A DNA stretch of 64,000 nucleotides. It comes from ZYF759 sp046297455 (GTDB lineage: Bacteria > Pseudomonadota > Alphaproteobacteria > Rhizobiales > Rhizobiaceae). The DNA lies in the NCBI GenBank assembly GCA_046297455.1, contig JBKBIT010000017.1, forward strand, positions 1 to 64,000, written 5' to 3'. Below are positions 16,673 to 24,131 of the stretch, piece after piece. Below the pieces are notes generated by a model that worked only from the letters and a program-made list of their open reading frames with translations, did not search any database and had not been told where the DNA came from. A program made the position numbers and the translations under genes. How positions within the stretch are numbered: position 1 is the first letter of the stretch; each line of letters starts with the position of its first letter.

Positions 16673-17726
16673 CGCTGCTGCCTCCTCGTGCCGAGCCTGC
16701 CAGATTGACCACCGCCAGTCTGCTGGCCACGAAAAGGATGATTGCTGCCTGCATGATCAGCCCGATCTCCTTCGGTATGCCCGCAGTCCGCTCCATTCCG
16801 GCAGAGCCTGTCTGCAGCGCGGCGAAGAAGAACCCTGAAAGCGGCACGGCCCACGGCACCATCCCAACCATGAGGACCGCGATGATCCCGGTCCAGGCAT
16901 AAAGCGGCTGGACCAGCATGCCGTCGGCGAAACGGTAGTGAACGCCGAACACTGCGATCGCACCGACAAGGCCTGCAATCGCTCCACTCATGGCGAGGGT
17001 CTGGAAAACCAGCTTCTTGACTGGAAGGCCCGATGCACGCGCGAAGTCCGGGGCCAGGCCGTTCATGCGGGCGCGATAGCCCGGCACGGTCTTGTGCGCG
17101 TAGACGATCGTGATGACCGCTACGAGAAGGACAAGCAAGATGCCGACATCGAGCCGGGTTCCTGGAAAGTTGGGCAGCCAAGCCTCGGTCGGTACCATAT
17201 GCGTCTGCGGCAACCCGGCGGCGCGGTCGCGGAATGGGTGGCCGACCAGATAGGAGGTGACGTAGCGGGCAGGGTAGTTCAGCAGCAGCGATCCGATAAG
17301 CAGCGGCACGCCCATATAGACCTGCAGTGCGCCTGACAGCATCGCCCACAGGGCGCCGCCCGCCATGCCCGCCAGGATGCCGCAAACCAGGACCACGAGT
17401 CCGGGACCAGGCATGTAGATGCCCACAAGCGCGGCAACGATGCCGCCGACGACCAGCTGTCCTTCGCCACCGATATTGTACAGCCCGGCACGGAAGCTGA
17501 CGAGCACGGCCAGCGCCATCCCGATGATCAGCGCCGAACGGCCGATCGTCGTCATCAGATAGGCGCTGTTGCGTCCGCCGAATGCGCCGTTGAAAAAGCC
17601 CCACAACCCCGCTTCGAGCGAGGCGCCGACGAGCAGCATCAGCACCAGCAGGATGGCAAACAGCCAGGCCACCACAGCGATCCAAGGACCAAGACGTGCC
17701 CTGAAATCCCGATCCATGAAATCCAT
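16659..17726 (-). CDS. Nucleoside-type ABC transporter permease (BMP system 1, first permease)
   Basis: A 355-residue membrane protein of the YufP type with GRSALIIGMALAVLVSFRAGLYNIGGEGQ in the N-terminal third. It forms the heteromeric channel with the next gene. The ATG at 17726 shares one base with the ATPase stop (TGATG), so translation is coupled; a TTG three bases earlier is less likely. It belongs to the leftward nucleoside operon. Confidence 0.87.
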   Translation of the reverse strand: MDFMDRDFRARLGPWIAVVAWLFAILLVLMLLVGASLEAGLWGFFNGAFGGRNSAYLMTTIGRSALIIGMALAVLVSFRAGLYNIGGEGQLVVGGIVAALVGIYMPGPGLVVLVCGILAGMAGGALWAMLSGALQVYMGVPLLIGSLLLNYPARYVTSYLVGHPFRDRAAGLPQTHMVPTEAWLPNFPGTRLDVGILLVLLVAVITIVYAHKTVPGYRARMNGLAPDFARASGLPVKKLVFQTLAMSGAIAGLVGAIAVFGVHYRFADGMLVQPLYAWTGIIAVLMVGMVPWAVPLSGFFFAALQTGSAGMERTAGIPKEIGLIMQAAIILFVASRLAVVNLAGSARGGSSDDRA

Positions 17727-19255
17727 CAAGCCGCCCCTTGCCCGATCTCGTGCAGCGCATGACTGGTCATCAGCGCGCCAATCTCGAGGCGGTCAGCGCC
17801 GACCCCGTCGAAAACGCCCGCGATCTTGCCTTCGAACATGACGAGTATCCTGTCCGACAACGCCAGGATTTCGTCGATCTCGGTGGAAACGAGCAGGATA
17901 GCGTGTCCGTCGTCGCGCATCTGCACCAGTTCCTCGTGAATGAATTCGATCGCTCCGATATCGACGCCCCAGGTCGGGTTTTCAGCAATCACCAGCGGCG
18001 TGCGGCGCGAGAGTTCACGACCAACGACCAGTTTCTGCTTGTTGCCGCCGGACATGGACGATGCTTTGGCCCTCGGGCCCGCTACCTTGATCCGGTATCT
18101 ATCGATCAGTTCGCGCGCAAAACCATCGATCGCGGTGCGGACCTGGAACAGTCCCCGGCGAAATTTCTGCAGCAATTCTCGGCCGATAATGGCGTTCTCC
18201 GATATGCGCCCCTCAAGGGCAAGGCCAACGCGCTGGCGGTCGGTCGGGATATAGCTCAACCCGAGCGCACGTCGCTGCGACACGTCGAGGCTGGATATCG
18301 GTTTCCCCAGAAGCGTGGCTTCGCCCGCCGAGATCGGGCGCAGACCGACAAGAGCTTCGATGAGTTCGCTCTGGCCGTTGCCGGCCACAGCCGCAATGCC
18401 GACGATCTCTCTTTCGCAGACGGAGAGGTTGATCGGGCCGATAGGTCGGTTTGTTCCCTTGAGCTCCAGTTCTTCAACCGAAAGCACCGGTGCACCGGGC
18501 CGATGCGGCGCGCGTGTCCGAGGTGCCGGGAGATCACCCCCGATGATGCCCTTGGCGATTTCCTGTTTGCTGGTTTCGGCCAATGGGCCGGAAGCGACCA
18601 GCTTCCCCCCGCGCATGACGCTGACCCGGTCGGCAATACGCATCACTTCGTCAAGCTTGTGCGTGATCAGCACGATCGATTTGCCTGCAGACTTGAAGCC
18701 CGCAAGGATCGTAAACAGGCTCTCGGTTTCCTGCGGCGTAAGGACTGCCGTCGGTTCGTCAAGGATGAGAACTTCCGCCTCGCGGTAAAGAACCTTCAGG
18801 ATCTCGACCATCTGGCGTTCTGAGACCGAAAGGGTTTCGACACGGGCGTTTAGCCGGATACGGATTCCGTATCTGCCGGCAATGTCTTCTAGTTTGCGGC
18901 GCGCGGAGGAGAAATCGACAAAGCCCCCGCCGCGGACGGGCTCGGCACACAGGACGACGTTCTCCAGAACGGTCATCGAATCCTGGAGCATGAAATGCTG
19001 GTGCACCATGCCGATGCCGTGTGCGATGGCATCCTGAGGCGTCCGCCAGATTCGGGTGTCGCCATTGATATGGATAGAGCCCTCGTCCGGCGCGATAAGG
19101 CCGAAGAGCACGTTCATGATGGTGCTCTTGCCGGCACCGTTTTCACCCACCACGGCATGGATTTCGCCCGGCGCGAGCGCCAGCGATACGCAATCCACTG
19201 CCGTGAGCGTGCCAAAACGCACGGTGATGTCAGTCAGTTCGACCGAAACCGTCAC
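17726..19255 (-). CDS. Nucleoside-type ABC transporter, duplicated ATPase (BMP system 1)
   Basis: A 509-residue protein with two ABC domains: Walker A GENGAGKST and Walker B EVLILDEPTAVLTPQE in the first, LSVSERQ as the variant signature; MSGGNKQK in the second, with ENPTWGVDIGA replacing a normal Walker B, typical of YufO-like importers. A GTG at 19255 with GAGAGAAC upstream is the preferred start; upstream extensions run through a hairpin. It energises the two following permeases. A hairpin with T-tract separates it from the disrupted binding-protein gene. Confidence 0.87.
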   Translation of the reverse strand: MTVSVELTDITVRFGTLTAVDCVSLALAPGEIHAVVGENGAGKSTIMNVLFGLIAPDEGSIHINGDTRIWRTPQDAIAHGIGMVHQHFMLQDSMTVLENVVLCAEPVRGGGFVDFSSARRKLEDIAGRYGIRIRLNARVETLSVSERQMVEILKVLYREAEVLILDEPTAVLTPQETESLFTILAGFKSAGKSIVLITHKLDEVMRIADRVSVMRGGKLVASGPLAETSKQEIAKGIIGGDLPAPRTRAPHRPGAPVLSVEELELKGTNRPIGPINLSVCEREIVGIAAVAGNGQSELIEALVGLRPISAGEATLLGKPISSLDVSQRRALGLSYIPTDRQRVGLALEGRISENAIIGRELLQKFRRGLFQVRTAIDGFARELIDRYRIKVAGPRAKASSMSGGNKQKLVVGRELSRRTPLVIAENPTWGVDIGAIEFIHEELVQMRDDGHAILLVSTEIDEILALSDRILVMFEGKIAGVFDGVGADRLEIGALMTSHALHEIGQGAA

Positions 19256-19279
19256 GAGTTCTCTCGGTTCTTGATCAAG

Positions 19280-19316
19280 AAAAACACTCCCAGCGCCAGG
19301 GTCCTGACGCCGGGAG
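19280..19316 (-). terminator. Attenuator-like hairpin between binding protein and ATPase genes
   Basis: On the minus strand CTCCC (19316-19312) pairs with GGGAG (19291-19287), and inner arms GCGTCAG and CTGGCGC pair with one G-U. A TGTTTTTCTT run follows. This looks like an intrinsic terminator inside the operon that would lower ATPase/permease expression relative to the abundant binding protein, as in many ABC operons. Confidence 0.65.
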
Positions 19317-19334
19317 CCTGTCGTTCGATGTCGA

Positions 19335-20345
19335 TCAGTTTGCGAACATCGGATCCGGAATCTCAAGTGATCCGGACTTGATTTCCTCGGCGACGGCACG
19401 GACGCGCTCAAGCACTTCCGGCATGTCGGCGATCAGGCACTGGCTGTCGGCCAGGCCCTCCTCTTCCAGCCCGATGATCGACATGCCACCCTCGGCCAAG
19501 CCCATGGCGAGCGTGACCTACGTCTCTCCTGCCTCGATGGCCTCGACGGCTGCCAGAATGGCGTTATCGACGCGCTTCAGCGTGCCCGATACCATCTGCT
19601 CAGGGGCTTCAGGGCAGAGATTGACGTCCACCGCGAAGGCCTTGAAGTTCTGCTCGCGCGCAGCCTCAAACACACCGAAATCGCCACCAGCCGTCGCGGT
19701 GAAGATCACGTCGGAACCGGCGGCGTGGATCGCCGCAGCCTGTTCCTTCGCGCGAACCGGATCGGAGAACGGATTCTCGCCGCCCACCCAGCGTATGTCG
19801 ACTTCGATATCGGAATCGACCGAGCGGGCACCCATGGCGTAGCCTTCGGTGTAGCGGTGCAGGAAGGGGATATCGAGCGCGCTGACGACGCCGACCTTGT
19901 CGACCTCGGTCAGCATGGCCGCTGCAACGCCAATCAGATAGGTGGCTTCATATTCGCGGAAGACGGCGCAGTGAACATTGTCGGGTCGGTCTGCGATGCA
20001 CTGATCGACGATCAGGAACTGCGTGTCGGGAGCGGTTGGCGCGAGCTGCGAAATGATGTCGTTGAACTCGAAGCCCGCGACCATGATGATGTCGGCGCCT
20101 TCGTTCAGAGCAGCTTCGACATTGTCGCGCCGGGCGGCGGCATTGGCGCTCTCGAAGGTCAGGACCTCGGCACCAAAGCGTTCACCAGCGGCTTCAGCGC
20201 CGGTCTGGCCCATCTGGAGAAAGGCATTGACGCCGATCGGGTCGGGCGAGACGTAAACGAACAGCTTGTCCTGGGCATGCGCGCCGGTCAGCGCGGTTGC
20301 GCCCATGAATGCTGCCCCAAGCAGCGTGACGATTGATTTTTTCAT
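19335..20345 (-). pseudogene. BMP-family nucleoside-binding protein interrupted by an in-frame amber codon
   Basis: A lipoprotein-like/BMP-type binding protein with signal sequence MKKSIVTLLGAAFMG...AHAQ, mature start QDKLFVYVSPDPIG, and ligand-fold blocks IIMVAGFEFND and VGVVSALDIPFLHRYTEGYAMGA. The frame meets TAG at 19520-19518 after about 275 residues (EAIEAGET). It then continues without shift for 60 more codons (VTLAMGLAEGGMSIIGLEE to IPDPMFAN) to TGA at 19337-19335. The downstream part is a normal BMP C-terminus, so one nonsense change has split the gene. The start at 20345 has GGGAG upstream. Possible readings are a recent pseudogene, amber suppression, or a sequencing error. If truncated, the protein lacks its last helices and probably fails to bind ligand. 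Loss could be offset by the second BMP system. Confidence 0.8.
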
Positions 20346-20438
20346 ATGATGCTCCCTGCTCTGCGAGGGGCCGGATCGCTTCGGAGGAGGAATACGATCG
20401 ATCCCGGCCAGACTGCACAAGAGCAAAGGAGTTTCCTG

Positions 20439-20487
20439 TTCGTCAAGCCCGATTCAACATTCGTCAAAGCTCGTTGACTTTTGTTAG
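20439..20487. promoter_or_regulatory. Divergent control region with repeated TTGAC operator-like elements
   Basis: Between the BMP gene and the cupin, TTCGTCAA occurs twice (20439-20446 and 20460-20467) exactly 21 bases apart, two helical turns. On the minus strand the second extends to TTTGACGAATGTTGAA (20468-20453). On the plus strand GTTGACTTTTGTTAG (20473-20487) nearly repeats the motif at 388-402. The region probably carries promoters for both genes and sites for the SorC-type regulator; assignment of the protein is inferred. Confidence 0.55.
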
Positions 20488-20516
20488 GGTGACTGTCGAT
20501 TCCAGCGAGGAGCGTC

Positions 20517-20903
20517 ATGCCGCGACCAGACTTTGTCCTGCCTGCCGATTCACAAGGCGAGTTCTACACGGCCGAGCGTTGCTACATCATGGAGCTGTTT
20601 AACGCGCCCGATTGCCCCCTCTCTTCAATTGCACGAGCGCGGGTAGAGCCGGGCGTTACGACCCAACTCCATAGTCTGATCGGCGTAAGGGAGATCTACG
20701 TCATTGAGTCAGGGGAGGGGATTGTCGAAATCGACGGAAAGCAAGCGAGAGTTGGTGCGGGCGACCGGGTGGATATCCCGGCAGGTACGCCGCAGCGGAT
20801 TACGAATACTGGCAAGGGCAACCTGATCTTCCTCTGCCTGTGCGTACCGCGCTTCAAACCCGAAACCTATCGGAACCTTGAACCTGCTGGGCCTGATCCT
20901 TGA
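20517..20903 (+). CDS. Small cupin-domain protein
   Basis: A 128-residue single-domain cupin with GAGGAG before its ATG. Motif 1 reads PGVTTQLHSLIGVREIYVIESGEG, keeping H52 and E59 but lacking the second histidine of HxH. Motif 2 reads GDRVDIPAGTPQRITN with Q93 where a metal-binding histidine is usual. Metal binding may thus be weak or altered. In Rhodospirillum rubrum a cupin follows the RLP step and releases methanethiol from 1-methylthioxylulose-5-phosphate. The position here, sharing an operator-like element with the regulator gene, allows an analogous role in the pathway, but isomerase or mutarotase-like functions are also possible. Confidence 0.75.
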   Translation: MPRPDFVLPADSQGEFYTAERCYIMELFNAPDCPLSSIARARVEPGVTTQLHSLIGVREIYVIESGEGIVEIDGKQARVGAGDRVDIPAGTPQRITNTGKGNLIFLCLCVPRFKPETYRNLEPAGPDP

Positions 20904-20947
20904 AAGCGGCAAGATTTGTTGTCAGCCGACAACGGAACACGACACCA

Positions 20948-20978
20948 GCCGCCGCGTCCTTTATTGAGACGCGGCGGC
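20948..20978. terminator. Bidirectional hairpin between convergent cupin and BMP genes
   Basis: A perfect 11-base stem, GCCGCCGCGTC (20948-20958) with GACGCGGCGGC (20968-20978), encloses a nine-base loop. It sits between the two converging stop codons. T-tracts are short on both sides, so termination efficiency is uncertain. Confidence 0.65.
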
Positions 20979-20989
20979 CAGATTTCTGA

Positions 20990-22063
20990 TCAGTTCGGCA
21001 CTTCGCCGGTCATGCCCTCGATATAGAAGTCCATCGTGAGCAGGTCGCCGTCCGGTGCCGTCTCACCCTCAGCCAGCCAGTCCGAGCCGTCCTGCTTTGC
21101 AATCGGACCGGTGAAGGGGTGGTACTCGCCCGACCGGATTGCTTCGATCATGCCCTCGGCTTCCTCGCGGACATCGGCTGGAATGCGGTCGTTGAACGGC
21201 GCAAAGCCGACCATGCCGTCGTCAATGCCGTGCCACACGTCGCCTGCTTCCCAGGTGCCGTCCATCTTGGCCTGGATACGCTCGATGTAATAGGGCGCCC
21301 AGACATCCAGGATCGCGGTGAGATGTGCCTCAGGAGCGAACGAGGTCATGTCGGAGGCCTGGCCGAAGGCGAGGATGCCACGATCTTGCGCGATCGTGAT
21401 CGGTGCGGTCGAGTCGGTGTGCTGCATGAGAATGTCGGCACCCTGCTCGATCAGAGCCTCGGCAGCGGCGGCCTCTTGGGCCGGGTCATACCAGGAATAG
21501 ACCCATACGACGCGGAACTGGACGTCGGGATTGACCTTAGAGGCGTGCAGATAGGCCGAGTTGATGCCCATCACCACTTCCGGGATCGGGAAGGAGGCAA
21601 TGTAGCCGACCGTGTTGGTTTCCGTCATCTTGCCGGCGATATGGCCGATCACGGCACGACCCTCGTAGAATCGCGCATTGTAGAGCGATACGTTCTGCTG
21701 ATCCTGAATGTAGCCTGTGGCGTGCTCGAAGGCCACGTCCGGGAACCGTTCGGCGACGTTGTTGACGTCGGGTCCGTAGCCGAAGGAGGTGGCGAAGATC
21801 ATGTCGACGCCCGACAGTGCCATCTGGGTCATCACGCGCTCGGCATCCGGTCCATAGGCGACGTTCTCGACATAGGAGGTCTCGACCTGGTCGCCGAAAT
21901 GCTCTTCGACAGCGAGGCGCGCCTGATCGTGAGTGAAGGTCCATCCGTGGTCGCCAACCGGGCCGATATAGATGAAACCTACCTTCAGCGGATCGTCTGC
22001 GAAGGCCGGTGAGGCCAGCACAACGCTGAGCGCGGCCGCGGCGAGTAGTTTGCTGATTTTCAT
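20990..22063 (-). CDS. BMP-family ABC transporter, binding protein (system 2)
   Basis: A 357-residue periplasmic protein with signal MKISKLLAAAALSVVLASPAFA and mature start DDPLKVGFIYIGPVGDHGWT, typical of PnrA-like BMP purine nucleoside binders. Blocks such as IFATSFGYGPDVNNVAERFPD and VGYIASFPIPEVVMGINS are intact to the end, unlike the disrupted system 1 gene. It is last in the leftward operon ATPase-permease-permease-binding protein, with GGGGAACAC upstream of the ATG. The ligand is probably a nucleoside or purine-type compound; which one is unknown. Confidence 0.87.
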   Translation of the reverse strand: MKISKLLAAAALSVVLASPAFADDPLKVGFIYIGPVGDHGWTFTHDQARLAVEEHFGDQVETSYVENVAYGPDAERVMTQMALSGVDMIFATSFGYGPDVNNVAERFPDVAFEHATGYIQDQQNVSLYNARFYEGRAVIGHIAGKMTETNTVGYIASFPIPEVVMGINSAYLHASKVNPDVQFRVVWVYSWYDPAQEAAAAEALIEQGADILMQHTDSTAPITIAQDRGILAFGQASDMTSFAPEAHLTAILDVWAPYYIERIQAKMDGTWEAGDVWHGIDDGMVGFAPFNDRIPADVREEAEGMIEAIRSGEYHPFTGPIAKQDGSDWLAEGETAPDGDLLTMDFYIEGMTGEVPN

Positions 22064-22113
22064 TTAGTGTTCCCCTTTTTCGTTTTGCGGACTGCGCCGC
22101 CTTGAAGCCCCGG

Positions 22114-23046
22114 CTACCCGGAAGCGTGGAAGGATCGGTTCAGCGAGCCGGGTGCGTTAAGCGACCCGCGCGCCTTGCCGGACGAAATAAGCACCAGAAC
22201 CAGAATGGTTATCAGGTACGGAGACATTGACAAGTATTCCACTGGAATGCGGAAACCGGCCGCTTGAAGGTTGAGTTGCAGCACCACGATGCCGCCGAAC
22301 AGATACGCGCCGAGCACCACGCGCCATGGCCGCCAGGATGCGAAAACGACGAGCGCCAGCGCGATCCAGCCCGCACCCGCCGTCATACCCTCGGTCCATT
22401 GCGGCACTCGGATCAGGCTGAGATAGGCGCCGCCCATGCCGGCGCAGGCCCCACCGAACATGATCGCCAGAACGCGGATGCGGCGAACTCGGTAGCCAAG
22501 CGCATGGGCTGCGTCATGGTTTTCGCCGACGGCACGCAGGATCATGCCCGCGCGGGTGAAGCGCAGGAAATACCAGACGGCGGCGACGATCGCGATCGAC
22601 ATGTAGACCATGAAATCGTGCGAGAAGAGAACAGGTCCCAGAACCGGCAAGTCTGAAAGGGGGCCGAAATTCAGTTTCGGTGTACGTGGCGGGCTGATGC
22701 CGACGAATCCCTGGCCGAGCAACGCCGAAAAACCGAGACCGAACAAGGTCAGCGCGAGGCCGGACGCGACCTGGTTGGCGAGCAGGACCTGGGTCAGAAG
22801 CGCAAACAGCAGCCCCAGCCCTGCGCCGCCGATTGCCGCTCCCAGCATGCCGAGATAGGGATTGCCACTCTGAACGGCGACGATGAAGCCGAGCACTGCG
22901 CCGACGATCATCATGCCCTCGACGCCAAGATTGAGCACTCCGGCCTTTTCCACCACCAGTTCTCCGATAGCGGCCAGCAGGATAGGCGTTGCAGCCACCA
23001 TGAGCGCGGCAGCCAGCACAACGGGATTGATCGAAGACAGGTCCAT
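22114..23046 (-). CDS. BMP-type ABC transporter permease (system 2, second permease)
   Basis: A 310-residue membrane protein of the YufQ type: LLAAIGELVVEKAGVLNLGVEGMMIVGA in the N-terminal part and about nine hydrophobic segments. Its ATG shares one base with the stop of the upstream permease. It forms the channel with that protein. The sequence is clearly different from the system 1 permease, so the two transporters are not a recent duplication. Confidence 0.87.
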   Translation of the reverse strand: MDLSSINPVVLAAALMVAATPILLAAIGELVVEKAGVLNLGVEGMMIVGAVLGFIVAVQSGNPYLGMLGAAIGGAGLGLLFALLTQVLLANQVASGLALTLFGLGFSALLGQGFVGISPPRTPKLNFGPLSDLPVLGPVLFSHDFMVYMSIAIVAAVWYFLRFTRAGMILRAVGENHDAAHALGYRVRRIRVLAIMFGGACAGMGGAYLSLIRVPQWTEGMTAGAGWIALALVVFASWRPWRVVLGAYLFGGIVVLQLNLQAAGFRIPVEYLSMSPYLITILVLVLISSGKARGSLNAPGSLNRSFHASG

Positions 23047-24131
23047 CAGCGCGCCTCCGCCGGGCTGAACCGGATGCGGTAGTTGGTCAGGAGGTCAAGT
23101 GCCAGGAGGAAGAACAGCAGCATGCCCTGGAAGACCTGGATGGAGGCGGATGGCAGGCGCAGGATGAACTGCGCCAGTTCGCCGCCGATGAAGGTCAGCG
23201 CCAGAAGGAAACCGGCCAGAACGATGCCCACCGGGTGCAGTCGCCCAAGGAAGGCAACGATGATGGCGGTGAACCCATAGCCGACGGCAAAGTCGATATT
23301 GACCTGGCCTGCCGGTCCGGACACCTCGAACATACCTGCAAGGCCGGCTAGCGCACCGGACAGCCCCAGGCAGACCACCACCAGTTTTGCAGGTGCAACG
23401 CCGGCAAAGCGGGCCGCGCGCGGGGCCTGGCCAGCAAGCTGCACCTGGAAGCCGAGGATGTGCCTGTGCAGCAGAACATAGGCGAAGATTACAGCAATGA
23501 AGGCCGCGGCCACGCCCCAATGCATACCCGTGCCGGCAATCAGTTCGGCATTATGCGCGGAGGGATAGTGGCGGAGATTGCGCGAACCGGGAAAGCCCGG
23601 AATGTCGGGGTTACGCATCAGGCCCAGCGACATCGCCGCCAGAAGTTTCTGAGCCACATAGACCAATAGCAGCGAAACCAGAATCTCGTTGGTGTTGAAG
23701 CGCGTCTTCAGGATCGCTGGGATCATCGCCCAGAGGAAGCCACCCAGAGCACCAGCGATGATCATGAGCGGGAAGATGTACCAGCCGGGCGTGGGGAACA
23801 GCGCGAGCGCCACACCCGCGCCGAACAATGCGCCGAGAATGTACTGGCCCTCGGCACCAATGTTCCAGACCCCAGCCCGGAAGCCAATTGAGAGGCCGAT
23901 CGCGATCAGGATGAGTGGGCCTGCCTTGATCAGCAACTGCGGGCGCGAATAGGCGCCATATTGTTCACTGAACAGCGGATCGAAGAAGATCAGCTTGATG
24001 GCGACGAAAGGGTCTTTGCCCAGTACCGCGAACAGGAAGCCGCCAGCCACCATGGTGAGCGCGACCGCGAGCAGCGGGGTTGCAATCGTCCACGCAGTCG
24101 AGGGGGAGGGGCGCTTTTCAAGACGAAGCAT
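23046..24131 (-). CDS. BMP-type ABC transporter permease (system 2, first permease)
   Basis: A 361-residue membrane protein of the YufP type with IGLSIGFRAGVWNIGAEGQYILGA near residue 85. The ATG at 24131 is chosen because GGAGG lies six bases upstream, giving a 14-base overlap with the ATPase gene; an in-frame start at 24149 lacks a site. Heterodimer partner of the following permease. Confidence 0.86.
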   Translation of the reverse strand: MLRLEKRPSPSTAWTIATPLLAVALTMVAGGFLFAVLGKDPFVAIKLIFFDPLFSEQYGAYSRPQLLIKAGPLILIAIGLSIGFRAGVWNIGAEGQYILGALFGAGVALALFPTPGWYIFPLMIIAGALGGFLWAMIPAILKTRFNTNEILVSLLLVYVAQKLLAAMSLGLMRNPDIPGFPGSRNLRHYPSAHNAELIAGTGMHWGVAAAFIAVIFAYVLLHRHILGFQVQLAGQAPRAARFAGVAPAKLVVVCLGLSGALAGLAGMFEVSGPAGQVNIDFAVGYGFTAIIVAFLGRLHPVGIVLAGFLLALTFIGGELAQFILRLPSASIQVFQGMLLFFLLALDLLTNYRIRFSPAEAR

